This document shows positions 1-8,362 of a stretch of 64,000 nt of DNA, piece after piece. The stretch's first letter is position 1. Every line of letters begins with the position of its first letter. Location: positions 1 to 64,000 of the forward strand of contig CAMWUK010000003.1 in the NCBI GenBank assembly GCA_947177415.1. The letters run 5' to 3'. Under the pieces are notes generated by a model, which saw only the letters and a program-made list of their open reading frames with translations, was not told where the DNA came from and did no database searches. Origin of the DNA: an uncultured Clostridiaceae bacterium (GTDB lineage Bacteria; Bacillota; Clostridia; Lachnospirales; Lachnospiraceae). The translations under genes were made by a program, and so were the position numbers.

Positions 1-54
1 ATTATAAATAGGCTGGATTCCGTTACTGTTTGCACCGTAGGTGTGAACAGTAAC
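1..54. repeat. Left-edge partial copy of a composite palindromic repeat
   Basis: The sequence holds the GGCTGGATTC arm followed by a hairpin whose arms are GTTACTGTTTGCACC and GGTGTGAACAGTAAC. The same arrangement closes the complete copies near 36.7 and 42.7 kb and, in reverse, opens the one at 35.3 kb, so this copy is cut by the window edge. Bases 55-212 show no gene. A weak TATAAT at 138-143 could serve the next gene. Confidence 0.8.
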
Positions 55-212
55 ATAGCACACAAAATATAGAAAGGCAAAAAAGAAAAAGATTGCCATT
101 TTTTATGAAATGTTTTATCATATCATAAGAAGATAAGTATAATTTTAATGGTTATCTGACGTGAATAATTGAAGATTCAATATATGCAAAAGAAATATGG
201 AGGAGAGCGGAT

Positions 213-746
213 ATGGAAGAGAATAATTTTTCTTTATTGTCACAAGAGGAGATTGATAGTCTGGTAGCGTATTTGAAGGGAAATACCAGAACAGTAGAAA
301 GTAAAGTGCTGAATCAGGAAAGTATTGATAAATTGATTATGATGATGCAGACTTTCCGTGGAACTACTACAGAAAAGAAAAATGTAAGAGCAATTAAGGC
401 TGTTTTATCAGAAGATAAAACATGGGAATTACAAATACTTGTGAATGAAAATACAAATTACATCGAACTTTATGCAACAGAAGGCAGCAGACAGGAAAAG
501 ATTACACCAGAAAGTTTTCTGAATGGATGTTTTCTTGATGATGACAGCCAGTGGGGATTTTCTATCAGCCCTACTATATTCTGTAATGTGGCAAGCCTTT
601 ATGGAATTCGTTTTACAAAAGAGACATACGAACAAGTTGTAAGACAGTTTGCAAAAGTGAATTATGGTACACCGGATTATCAGGTTCCGGCTTATTATCT
701 TGCAGATAGCAAAGTATTATCTATAAATTTGCTTGAAAAGATGTAG
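213..746 (+). CDS. Hypothetical protein with two FliM-like N-terminal motifs
   Basis: This is a 177-aa soluble protein preceded by GGAGAG seven bases upstream. Residues 8-20 (LLSQEEIDSLVAY) look like the short CheY-P-binding peptide at the start of FliM and FliY. A second, weaker copy follows at about residues 34-45 (LNQESIDKLIMM). The rest does not resemble the FliM core or a SpoA (FliN) domain. It ends ten bases before tgt and is probably cotranscribed with it. The genome is motile (flagellar and chemotaxis genes at 52-60 kb), so a chemotaxis-linked role is possible, but function is not known. The reading frame is convincing; the functional hint is an inference from one short motif. Confidence 0.75.
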   Translation: MEENNFSLLSQEEIDSLVAYLKGNTRTVESKVLNQESIDKLIMMMQTFRGTTTEKKNVRAIKAVLSEDKTWELQILVNENTNYIELYATEGSRQEKITPESFLNGCFLDDDSQWGFSISPTIFCNVASLYGIRFTKETYEQVVRQFAKVNYGTPDYQVPAYYLADSKVLSINLLEKM

Positions 747-756
747 GAGAGAGAAC

Positions 757-1899
757 ATGGCTGCTTACACAATAAAAAATCAGGATGGAAGGGCAAAGAG
801 TGCTGTTTTTGAAACGGTACATGGAACAATTGAAACACCAGTGTTTATGAATGTAGGAACCGCTGCTGCCATAAAAGGTGCAGTGGCAACTACAGATTTA
901 CAGGAGATTGGCACACAGGTGGAGCTTTCCAATACCTATCATTTACATGTAAGACCTGGAGACCAGGTTGTGAAAGAAATGGGTGGGCTACACAAGTTTA
1001 TGGTGTGGGATAAACCCATTTTAACAGACTCTGGTGGATTTCAGGTGTTTTCTCTGGCTGGTCTAAGAAAGATAAAAGAAGAAGGTGTGTATTTTTCTTC
1101 TCATGTAGACGGAAGAAAAATATTTATGGGACCAGAAGAAAGTATGCAGATACAGTCTAATCTGGCATCTACCATTGCTATGGCATTTGATGAATGTCCA
1201 CCTCATCCTGCAACCAGAGACTATATGCAAAAATCAGTAGATAGGACTACTAGGTGGCTTGCACGATGCAAGGAGGAGATGGTCAGGTTAAATACTCTTT
1301 CGGATACGATTAATAAAGAACAGCTTCTTTTTGGAATTAATCAGGGAGGGACTTTTGCGGATATCCGGATTGCTCATGCGAAAGAGATTTCTGACATGGA
1401 ACTGGATGGTTATGCATTAGGTGGTCTTGCCGTAGGAGAAAGTCACGAAGAAATGTACCGGATTATTGAAGAGACAGTCCCTCACTTACCATTAGAGAAA
1501 CCTACATATCTTATGGGGGTAGGTACACCAGCGAATATTTTAGAAGCAGTAGACAGAGGTGTGGATTTCTTTGATTGCGTATACCCTACCAGAAATGGAA
1601 GACATGGTCATGCCTATACCAATTTTGGAAAGATTAATCTTTTAAATGCCAGATTTGAAAGAGATGGGAAGCCGATTGAAGAAGGATGCCAGTGTCCAGC
1701 CTGCAAGACCTATAGCAGGGCATATATCAGGCATCTGCTTAAAGCAAAGGAAATGTTGGGATTAAGATTACTTGTTCTTCACAACCTGTATTTTTATAAT
1801 ACGATGATGGAAGAAATCCGTTTGGCTATCCGGGAGAACCGTTATAAGTCTTATAAGAAAGAAAAATTAGAAGGTTTTGAGCGAGGTGTAGACGGCTGA
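757..1899 (+). CDS. tgt: Queuine tRNA-ribosyltransferase (tRNA-guanine transglycosylase)
   Basis: The 380-aa protein exchanges guanine 34 of Asn, Asp, His and Tyr tRNAs for the queuosine precursor preQ1. Visible family signatures are DSGGFQVFS near residue 90, which contains the active-site Asp, the GGLAVGE substrate loop, the second catalytic Asp region (DFFDCVYPTRNGRHG), and the zinc site CQCPAC near 311 with a downstream HNL. The ATG at 757 is preferred because GGAGAG lies six bases upstream; an in-frame TTG at 733 overlaps the previous gene and has no Shine-Dalgarno. Length is normal. It is followed by yajC, an order (tgt-yajC-secDF) common in many bacteria and here interrupted by the SCIFF genes. 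Confidence 0.97.
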   Translation: MAAYTIKNQDGRAKSAVFETVHGTIETPVFMNVGTAAAIKGAVATTDLQEIGTQVELSNTYHLHVRPGDQVVKEMGGLHKFMVWDKPILTDSGGFQVFSLAGLRKIKEEGVYFSSHVDGRKIFMGPEESMQIQSNLASTIAMAFDECPPHPATRDYMQKSVDRTTRWLARCKEEMVRLNTLSDTINKEQLLFGINQGGTFADIRIAHAKEISDMELDGYALGGLAVGESHEEMYRIIEETVPHLPLEKPTYLMGVGTPANILEAVDRGVDFFDCVYPTRNGRHGHAYTNFGKINLLNARFERDGKPIEEGCQCPACKTYSRAYIRHLLKAKEMLGLRLLVLHNLYFYNTMMEEIRLAIRENRYKSYKKEKLEGFERGVDG

Positions 1900-1965
1900 T
1901 CAGTAATTGATTTGTTACTATTTTGTGGATAATGGAGAACTAAGATTAAGAAAGGATGTAATTAG

Positions 1966-2298
1966 ATGATGTTATTTTCGGTATTAACAGAAAATGGAGC
2001 AAATGCGGCGAATGGAGCAGGAGGCAGTGGTATGATGCTTCTTGTTATGATTTTGGTTATGGTAGTATTTTATGTATTTATGTTCCGCAAACAAAGTAAA
2101 GAGCAAAAGCAACGTGATATGATTGTTGCTTCTGCAGAGGTTGGAGATAGTGTTTTGACAAGCAGTGGATTTTATGGTGTTATAACAGATGTGAATGATA
2201 GCAATAATACAGTTACTGTTGAATTTGGATGTAATAAAAACTGCCGTATCCCAATGAAGAAAGAATGTATTTTGGAAGTAGAAAAGGCAGAAAAATAA
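1966..2298 (+). CDS. yajC: Preprotein translocase accessory subunit YajC
   Basis: This 110-aa protein has one N-terminal membrane segment (about residues 23-42, MMLLVMILVMVVFYVFMF) followed by a basic KQSKEQKQ stretch and a small beta-rich cytoplasmic domain containing VGDSVLTSSGFYG, the typical YajC pattern. It associates with SecD/SecF at the Sec translocon; secDF lies 3.6 kb downstream on the same strand. AAAGGATG is placed nine bases before the start. ATG 1969 is an equally possible start. A rho-independent terminator follows directly. Confidence 0.95.
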   Translation: MMLFSVLTENGANAANGAGGSGMMLLVMILVMVVFYVFMFRKQSKEQKQRDMIVASAEVGDSVLTSSGFYGVITDVNDSNNTVTVEFGCNKNCRIPMKKECILEVEKAEK

Positions 2299-2316
2299 AA
2301 AAATGATATAGCTGCG

Positions 2317-2356
2317 AAACCCAGCCCTCCGTCAAAGATGAAAGGCTGGGTTTTGT
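2317..2356 (+). terminator. Terminator after yajC
   Basis: A perfect 10-bp stem (AAACCCAGCC with GGCTGGGTTT, loop 17 nt) is followed by a short T-rich run. It sits between convergent yajC and the PHP gene and may act in both directions. Confidence 0.85.
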
Positions 2357-2388
2357 TATGTCAAAATATAATTTTGGTTAAAGCTTGT

Positions 2389-3246
2389 CTATAATCGTTT
2401 TTTTAAGTGATCCAGCAGGGAATAAGGAATATGTAGATTTCCTTTTCCTGTTCCTAAAGAAATAAGTGGTTTATTTGCACCATGGAAATCAGAACCTCCA
2501 CTCATAACAAGATTATATTTATTTGCATACTGCCGTAGAATACCTTCATCAAATCCGGTATTGGCAGAATAAAATACTTCAATACCTTCTAACCCCATTT
2601 CTTTTAGTCTGGCAATTAGGGCATCCAGTTCTTCTTCAGGAAGATGATAAATCAGTGGGTGGGCAAGAATTGGAATTCCTCCCGCTTGTTTAATCAGACG
2701 AATGGCATTCTCTGGTTCTATATATTTTCTTGGGACATAATATGGACCATCCGTATTTAAGATGTTGCGAAAGGCAGCATTGACAGAAACAATTTGTTTT
2801 GTCTGAAATAAATACTGGGCAAAATGTGCTCTGGTAAGTATGGTACCTTCTTCAAAAAAATTGCTTAATCGTTCTATATCTATATCAAAACCTGCTTTTT
2901 CAAGATTTTCTGCCATTTTTTTATTACGGTTTTCTCTAGACTCTTTTGCTTTGTGTAAAGCCTTTTGTAGAGTAGAATTTTCATAATCTAAAAATAATCC
3001 AAGCATGTGAATATCCCTGTTTTTATATGCGACAGACAATTCAGTCCCACTAATTACTTCTATTGCTTTTCCTGACTTTTTCGCTTCTTTTGCAGCATCC
3101 AGTGCCTCAGCAACACCATCTGTAGTATCATGGTCTGTAAGGGCAAAGGCAGATAGACCACATTGAATGGCTTCTTCCACCAACTGGGTAGGTGTAAAAG
3201 TTCCGTCAGAAACATTGGAATGTACATGTAAATCAATGTATTTCAT
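2389..3246 (-). CDS. PHP-domain phosphoesterase (TrpH/YciV-like)
   Basis: A 285-aa member of the polymerase-and-histidinol-phosphatase metal-dependent family. The N-terminal metal ligands are visible as DLHVHSNVSDGTFTP and ALTDHDTTDG; GTELSV, AHP and the C-terminal SGSDFHG motif supply the rest of the trinuclear site. Family members hydrolyse 3',5'-bisphosphonucleotides or short RNA 5' ends. AAAGGGGAAG lies upstream of the start at 3246. It is the only minus-strand gene in this section, convergent with yajC, with a 28-bp palindrome just upstream. The exact substrate cannot be told from sequence. Confidence 0.9.
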   Translation of the reverse strand: MKYIDLHVHSNVSDGTFTPTQLVEEAIQCGLSAFALTDHDTTDGVAEALDAAKEAKKSGKAIEVISGTELSVAYKNRDIHMLGLFLDYENSTLQKALHKAKESRENRNKKMAENLEKAGFDIDIERLSNFFEEGTILTRAHFAQYLFQTKQIVSVNAAFRNILNTDGPYYVPRKYIEPENAIRLIKQAGGIPILAHPLIYHLPEEELDALIARLKEMGLEGIEVFYSANTGFDEGILRQYANKYNLVMSGGSDFHGANKPLISLGTGKGNLHIPYSLLDHLKKRL

Positions 3247-3280
3247 AATAACTTCCCCTTTATCAATCTGTTTTTATATG

Positions 3281-3308
3281 GTAACTGTTCAGAACCATGA
3301 ACAGTTAT
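3281..3308. repeat. 28-bp palindrome, family GTAACTGTTCA
   Basis: Arms GTAACTGTTCA and TGAACAGTTAT surround a six-base loop (GAACCA), in the reverse orientation to the copy at 3891. Near-identical copies occur at 3891, 11224, 15834, 39344 and 40746. This copy lies between the divergent PHP and TIGR04086 genes. Confidence 0.9.
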
Positions 3309-3424
3309 AATATATGTTTTATTGTAACGAACTTAAGAATAAAAAGCAACAGCTGTTATAAGGAATATATATAACCATAGATACATAGTATAGAATAAGT
3401 GTTAGTGTTGGGGTAGGCGTAAAT

Positions 3425-3805
3425 ATGAAAGAAAAAAATGCAAAGAAAGAAATGGAAATGGGATTGGTGTACATAAAGTGCATGGCAATTACTTTTCTAA
3501 TTACTATGGTACTCTTAGTGATAACCGCATTTTTCTGGTATAAAACGGATATGTCACCAACTGTAGTTAGTGGAATGTTGGTAGCAGCATACATAATATC
3601 CAATTTTATTGGTGGATGGATGATTGGAAAAAAAGCGGAAAAAAGAAAGTTTTTATGGGGGTTATTACTTGGAGTTGGATACTTTCTTGTTGTTTTCCTG
3701 ATATCCTTTTTAGGAAATGCATATATGTTAGGGGATATACAAGATTTGATATTAGCAGGCGTTCTCTGTGTGTTGAGTGGTATGTTTGGGGGAATGGTTA
3801 GCTGA
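3425..3805 (+). CDS. TIGR04086-type integral membrane protein
   Basis: A 126-aa protein with a short basic N-terminus (MKEKNAKKEMEMG) and four predicted membrane helices (about residues 15-36, 43-62, 72-92 and 99-122) separated by a KKAEKRK loop. Length, topology and position directly upstream of the SCIFF peptide gene match the TIGR04086 family of Clostridia, whose function is unknown. No clear Shine-Dalgarno was found, but the frame is intact and hydrophobicity is regular. The overlapping reverse frame at 3319-3873 is an antisense shadow. Confidence 0.8.
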   Translation: MKEKNAKKEMEMGLVYIKCMAITFLITMVLLVITAFFWYKTDMSPTVVSGMLVAAYIISNFIGGWMIGKKAEKRKFLWGLLLGVGYFLVVFLISFLGNAYMLGDIQDLILAGVLCVLSGMFGGMVS

Positions 3806-3857
3806 CAGAAAAAAAACTTTTCATGTAGCGAAAAATGTGTTATACTGTAATATAGTA

Positions 3858-3936
3858 GGCAAAATATAGGCATTCATAGGTTGAATGCCTGTAACTGTTC
3901 ATGGTTCTGAACAGTTACGGATGCCTATATTTTGCC
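3858..3936. repeat. Nested three-hairpin palindrome upstream of scfA
   Basis: The outer arms form a perfect 16-bp inverted repeat (GGCAAAATATAGGCAT at 3858-3873 and its complement at 3921-3936). Inside are a small GCATTCA/TGAATGC hairpin (3870-3888) and the 28-bp GTAACTGTTCA palindrome (3891-3918). As RNA it would fold into a cloverleaf-like structure 60 bases before scfA. It may be a mobile palindromic element, a transcription attenuator, or both. Confidence 0.8.
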
Positions 3937-3995
3937 GCCGCAAGAATGCGTAGATGTACTTGCTTTTTGAATATATTAGGAAGGAGGATCTTACA

Positions 3996-4136
3996 ATGAA
4001 ACATATTAAGTCCTTAACTACAAAGAACTTACAGCAGACAGTAAAAAAAGGTGGTTGTGGAGAATGCCAGACATCTTGCCAGTCAGCATGTAAGACATCT
4101 TGTACTGTTGGAAACCAGAGCTGTGAACATAAGTAA
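3996..4136 (+). CDS. scfA: SCIFF ribosomally made peptide precursor
   Basis: The 46-aa peptide matches the SCIFF family (six cysteines in forty-five residues): an N-terminal leader MKHIKSLTTKNLQQTVKKGG followed by Cys at 21, 24, 28, 32, 36 and 43. In the family the maturase ScfB forms a Cys-to-Thr thioether crosslink; Thr26, Thr34 and Thr37 are candidate partners in the core. The start is fixed by AAGGAGGATC seven bases upstream; a longer in-frame ORF from 3954 lacks such a site. SCIFF is nearly universal in Clostridia and its role is not settled. The maturase follows after a 315-bp hairpin-rich gap. Confidence 0.96.
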   Translation: MKHIKSLTTKNLQQTVKKGGCGECQTSCQSACKTSCTVGNQSCEHK

Positions 4137-4162
4137 AATAGCTGTGAGCAGAAAGATTAGAT

Positions 4163-4431
4163 GTAACAGTTCAGCCTATAGGCTGAACTGTTACTATTAG
4201 ATTATAAAAATGTCAATGTGTTGTTTTCAATACATTGACATTCTCTGTTACAGCTTACAGATGATAAAAGGAAAACTCTATAAAATTGTGTTTCAATAAC
4301 TATTCAGGTAGGTCTTGCACACTCTGCTGTGTAAGACCATAAAAAAGACTAAAACAGGATTGAAATTGGGCAATTTATAATGTAAAGCTTGCCCAATTCC
4401 ATAACAGATCAGCCCCCGGCTGGACTGTTAC
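4163..4431. repeat. Cluster of five hairpins between scfA and scfB
   Basis: The gap holds: (1) a perfect 14-bp palindrome, arms GTAACAGTTCAGCC, at 4163-4194; (2) a 15-bp AATGTCAATG stem at 4209-4242; (3) an AACTATTCAGGTAG repeat with a GGTCTTGCACA/TGTGTAAGACC stem at 4296-4360, nearly the same sequence as 53070-53138; (4) an AATTGGGCAA/TTGCCCAATT stem at 4364-4398; (5) a TAACAGATCAGCC/GGCTGGACTGTTA stem at 4402-4430. None ends in a long T-run. They could set the peptide:maturase transcript ratio. Confidence 0.8.
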
Positions 4432-4451
4432 GTGTTTCGAAAGGAGAAACG

Positions 4452-5855
4452 ATGATACACCAGTATAAAAGCAATGGATATAATATTGTATTAGATGTAA
4501 ATAGTGGCAGTGTTCATGTAGTGGATGATTTGGTTTATGATATTTTAGAAATGTATGATACGAAACCAAAAGAAGAAATTGTGCATGTCTTAATGGAAAA
4601 ATATCAACAGCCTGACTATGCGAAAGTCTTAGAGGAAACCATTTCAGAGGCATATATAGAGGAAGCAATCTCAGAAATAGAGGCATTAAAAGAAGAAGGC
4701 ACATTATTTACAGAAGATGTTTATCAAAATGTTGTGTTTGATTTTAAAGAAAGAAAAACAGTGGTAAAGGCTTTGTGCCTGCACATTGCCCACGATTGTA
4801 ATCTTGCCTGTAAATATTGTTTTGCAGAAGAAGGGGAATACAAAGGCCGTCGTGCACTTATGAGCTATGAAGTGGGAAAAAAAGCATTGGATTTTCTCAT
4901 TGCCAATTCCGGAACCAGAAGAAACTTAGAGGTTGACTTTTTCGGTGGGGAGCCGCTTATGAATTTTGATGTGGTAAAACAGTTAGTGGCGTATGGAAGG
5001 GAACAAGAGAAAATTCATGATAAAAATTTCCGTTTTACTTTTACTACAAATGGTGTATTATTGAATGATGATATTATGGAGTTTGCTAATAAAGAGATGG
5101 CAAATGTGGTACTTAGTATAGATGGAAGAAAAGAAATTCATGATAAGATGCGTCCCTCAAGGAATGGAAAGGGAAGTTATGATATTATTGTTCCTAAGTT
5201 CCAAAAATTAGCAGGGAGCAGAGAACAGAAAAATTATTATGTACGGGGAACTTTTACACATTTTAACAAAGACTTTGCCCAAGATGTGATTCACATGGCG
5301 GATTTGGGATTTGAGCAGATATCTGTTGAGCCGGTAGTGGCACCTCCTGAAGCGGATTATGCTATTAGGGAGACTGATGTGGAAACGATTTGTCAAGAAT
5401 ATGATAAATTGGCACATGAGATGATTCGCAGACGTGATCAGGGAAAATGTTTTAACTTTTTCCATTTTATGATTGACTTGACTGGTGGACCTTGTGTGGC
5501 TAAGCGTTTGTCTGGATGTGGTTCTGGAACAGAATACCTTGCAGTAACTCCATGGGGGGATTTTTACCCTTGTCATCAGTTTGTGGGCAATGAAGATTTT
5601 TTACTTGGCAATGTAGATGAAGGTATTACTAACACTGAAGTACAGGACAAGTTTAAACTTTGTAATGTATATGCAAAAGAAAAATGCAAAGACTGTTTTG
5701 CAAGATTTTATTGCAGTGGTGGGTGTGCTGCCAATGCATTTAATTTTTCAGGAGACATAAATGGTGCGTATGATATTGGATGTGATTTACAGAAGAAACG
5801 TATCGAATGTGCTATTATGTTAAAGGTGGATGAAGCCGCAAAAGAGGGCATGTAG
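4452..5855 (+). CDS. scfB: SCIFF radical-SAM maturase
   Basis: A 467-aa radical-SAM/SPASM enzyme that installs the thioether in SCIFF. An N-terminal precursor-recognition region (about residues 1-95) is followed by the radical-SAM cluster motif CNLACKYC near residue 115, GGEPL, and a C-terminal SPASM domain with many Cys from about residue 350 (CGSG..., YPCHQF, CNVYAKEKCKDC, FYCSGGC) that holds auxiliary [4Fe-4S] clusters. The start at 4452 follows GAAAGGAGAAAC; the in-frame upstream extension lies inside the hairpin cluster. Length and neighbour scfA agree with the family. Confidence 0.97.
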   Translation: MIHQYKSNGYNIVLDVNSGSVHVVDDLVYDILEMYDTKPKEEIVHVLMEKYQQPDYAKVLEETISEAYIEEAISEIEALKEEGTLFTEDVYQNVVFDFKERKTVVKALCLHIAHDCNLACKYCFAEEGEYKGRRALMSYEVGKKALDFLIANSGTRRNLEVDFFGGEPLMNFDVVKQLVAYGREQEKIHDKNFRFTFTTNGVLLNDDIMEFANKEMANVVLSIDGRKEIHDKMRPSRNGKGSYDIIVPKFQKLAGSREQKNYYVRGTFTHFNKDFAQDVIHMADLGFEQISVEPVVAPPEADYAIRETDVETICQEYDKLAHEMIRRRDQGKCFNFFHFMIDLTGGPCVAKRLSGCGSGTEYLAVTPWGDFYPCHQFVGNEDFLLGNVDEGITNTEVQDKFKLCNVYAKEKCKDCFARFYCSGGCAANAFNFSGDINGAYDIGCDLQKKRIECAIMLKVDEAAKEGM

Positions 5856-5910
5856 AAAAAATCTTATGGAGACATCTGCCTGATAGATTTAAAGTGAAGG
5901 AGATTTTACA

Positions 5911-8163
5911 ATGAAGAATGTAAGAAAAGGGATATTATATATCCTGCTTTGCGTCCTTGCAATTGGTGGGTTAGGCTATATTGCCTTTGCAGGACTTGGA
6001 GCACAGCATAAGGGAAGTACAAAAAATATTCGTCTGGGACTTGACCTTGCCGGTGGTGTAAGTGTTACTTACCAGACAGTAAAGGATAATCCAAGTTCCC
6101 AGCAGATGGATGACACGGTCTATAAGATTCAAAAGCGTATAGAGAATCTTGGAGAGGAACCAGTAGTATACAAAGAGGGAAGTAACCGCATTAATGTAGA
6201 TATTCCTGGTGCAAAAGATGCAGATGCAGTTCTTGAAAAGCTTGGTAAGGCTGGAAGCATACTTTTTGTAGAAGAAAAGGATTTAAGACCTTTCTTAGAG
6301 GATCCAGATGCTACCAGTATTGTAAAACAATCTTTGGCGAAAGACCAACAGGAATTATATGATGCAAAAGTGGTAATTGTAGATGGTTCTGATATTGAGA
6401 AGGCAGAAGGTGTAGCCGGAAGTAATAAAACAGGAACGGCTACAGAATATTATGTAAGTTTAGAATTTAACAGTGAAGGTTCCAAAAAGTTTGCAGAAGG
6501 TACAAAAAAAGCAGCAGGAAGTAATATTGCTATCGTTTATGATGGAGTAGTACAATCTAATCCAAGGGTAGAGAAGGAAATATCTGGAGGAAAAGCACAG
6601 ATTGATGGACAAGCAAACATGGAAGAAGCAGAAGAACTGGCATCTACCATTCGTATCGGAGCTCTTCCTTTGGAATTAAAGGAGATCCGTTCTAATGTGG
6701 TAGGAGCAAAGTTAGGAGAGGAAGCCATTCGGACAAGCTTAATTGCTGGAGTCATTGGATTTATTCTGATTGTTCTTTTTATGATAGCTATGTACCGTAT
6801 TCCAGGATTGGCAGCAAGTATTGCATTGGTAATTTATGTTGGGGCGTTGAGTCTTACCTTAAATGCTTTTGATGTGACACTTACCTTACCAGGTGTGGCA
6901 GGTATCCTCTTATCTATTGGTATGGCGGTGGATGCCAATGTTATTATCTTCCAGCGTATTAGGGAAGAATTGGCAGCAGGAAGTTCTTTGGAGAATTCTA
7001 TGAAGAATGGTTTTGGAAAAGCCTTATCTGCAATTTTAGATGGTAATATTACCACTTTGATTGCGGCAATTGTGCTTATGATGATGGGTTCTGGAACTGT
7101 GGCAAGCTTTGCCCAGACTTTGATGATTGGTGTAATTTTGTCTATGATTACAGCATTGTATGTGACAAGATTTGTGCTTAATGGACTTATCTTACTTGGT
7201 TTCCAAGATGAGAAGTTCTATGGAAAGGCGAAAGAAGCAAAAGTTGTTCCATTTGTTAAGAATTTTTCTAAGGCTGCAATTATTGTAGTAGTATTTCTTG
7301 TAGTTTGTGTGGGAAGCTTAATTGCTAACAAATCTTCCATGGGAACTATCCTAAACTATGGATTGGACTTTAAGGGAGGTACTTCTACTACCGTAACTTT
7401 TGGTAAAGAGTATGTAGCTGGAGATATTAAAAATGATGTTTCTGCTTCGGTAAGTGAGATGTTTTCCCAGACACCAGAGATTTCAGAAGTGAAGAATGAG
7501 AATACGTTAACAGTTAAGACTACAGTTTTGGATAAGGAGCAGAGAGCAAAGCTGTCCCAGTATTTTGTAGATACTTACAAGGTAGATGAAACAACCATTG
7601 AGTCAGAAACCATTAGTGCATCGGTAAGTAATGAAATGAAAAAAGATGCGGTAGTTTCTATTGTTATAGCAGTAGTGCTTATGCTGATTTATATTGCAAT
7701 CAGGTTTAATGATATCTGGTTTGGTACTAGTGCGATTATTGCGTTGATTCATGATGTTATGATTGTGTTGACTGTATATGCAGTAGGAAGTTTCCTTGGA
7801 CTGATTAGTGTAGGCAATACCTTTATTGCTTGTATGCTTACGATTTTGGGTTACTCCATTAATGCAACGATTGTAACTTTTGACCGTATCCGTGAGAATA
7901 AGAAGCAGATGAAGAAGGGAACTTCATTAGAAGAAGTGGTAAATGCCAGTGTAAGCCAGACAATTACCCGTAATATCAATACATCCCTTACTACCTTTAT
8001 TATGATATTTATGTTATTCTTATTAGGGGTAAGTTCTTTAAGAGAATTTACAGTGCCTTTGATGGCAGGTATTTTGGGAGGAGCATTCTCTTCTATTTGC
8101 CTGACAGGACCATTGTGGTGTGTGATAAAAAATAAAGTTTCTAATAATAAAGCAAAGTTATAG
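5911..8163 (+). CDS. secDF: Fused protein translocase subunit SecDF
   Basis: At 750 aa this is the single-chain SecD-SecF form found in many Firmicutes. The SecD half (about 1-445) has a first membrane helix, the signature LGLDLAGGVSVTYQ, a long extracytoplasmic domain and a five-helix bundle. The SecF half (about 450-750) repeats the pattern with LDFKGGTSTTV and a second five-helix bundle. It uses proton motive force to pull secreted proteins through SecYEG and works with YajC (1.97 kb). AAGGAG precedes the ATG by seven bases. A strong terminator follows. Confidence 0.97.
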   Translation: MKNVRKGILYILLCVLAIGGLGYIAFAGLGAQHKGSTKNIRLGLDLAGGVSVTYQTVKDNPSSQQMDDTVYKIQKRIENLGEEPVVYKEGSNRINVDIPGAKDADAVLEKLGKAGSILFVEEKDLRPFLEDPDATSIVKQSLAKDQQELYDAKVVIVDGSDIEKAEGVAGSNKTGTATEYYVSLEFNSEGSKKFAEGTKKAAGSNIAIVYDGVVQSNPRVEKEISGGKAQIDGQANMEEAEELASTIRIGALPLELKEIRSNVVGAKLGEEAIRTSLIAGVIGFILIVLFMIAMYRIPGLAASIALVIYVGALSLTLNAFDVTLTLPGVAGILLSIGMAVDANVIIFQRIREELAAGSSLENSMKNGFGKALSAILDGNITTLIAAIVLMMMGSGTVASFAQTLMIGVILSMITALYVTRFVLNGLILLGFQDEKFYGKAKEAKVVPFVKNFSKAAIIVVVFLVVCVGSLIANKSSMGTILNYGLDFKGGTSTTVTFGKEYVAGDIKNDVSASVSEMFSQTPEISEVKNENTLTVKTTVLDKEQRAKLSQYFVDTYKVDETTIESETISASVSNEMKKDAVVSIVIAVVLMLIYIAIRFNDIWFGTSAIIALIHDVMIVLTVYAVGSFLGLISVGNTFIACMLTILGYSINATIVTFDRIRENKKQMKKGTSLEEVVNASVSQTITRNINTSLTTFIMIFMLFLLGVSSLREFTVPLMAGILGGAFSSICLTGPLWCVIKNKVSNNKAKL

Positions 8164-8183
8164 AAAAAATATGTTTTTAAAAG

Positions 8184-8218
8184 AGACCTAAGACAAGATA
8201 TTTGTCTTAGGTCTTTTT
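8184..8218 (+). terminator. Rho-independent terminator after secDF
   Basis: A perfect 13-bp stem (AGACCTAAGACAA with TTGTCTTAGGTCT) and a five-base loop are followed by TTTTT. It ends the scf-secDF transcript. Confidence 0.95.
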
Positions 8219-8232
8219 GGTTATAATTTAGG

Positions 8233-8265
8233 CATAATACATATTCTGGCAGAATATGTATTATG
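8233..8265. repeat. 33-bp perfect palindrome between secDF and recJ
   Basis: Arms CATAATACATATTCTG and CAGAATATGTATTATG meet with a single central base. The following GGCTAAACAGTT resembles the GGCTGAACTGTT ends of the palindromic repeats elsewhere. Related ATGTATATTCTGGCA sequence lies inside the composite at 50.4 kb. Confidence 0.75.
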
Positions 8266-8320
8266 GCTAAACAGTTTTTAGTAAAATTTGAATGGAGTAG
8301 CTGAACAGTATCCCTTTTTG

Positions 8321-8329
8321 TGGTATACT
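8321..8329 (+). promoter_or_regulatory. Putative extended -10 promoter of recJ
   Basis: TGGTATACT gives a TG-N-TATACT extended -10 34 bases before the recJ start. The -35 position (CTGAAC, 8301-8306) is weak and lies next to repeat sequence. Confidence 0.45.
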
Positions 8330-8362
8330 TTGTTTAAGGAACAAAGGAAGGGATTAAATACA

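Noticed and set aside
3319..3873. 184-codon minus-strand frame opposite the TIGR04086-type gene
   Set aside because: Composition is that of an antisense shadow (Ser/Ile/Phe-rich without a plausible start site); the plus strand encodes a regular four-helix protein.
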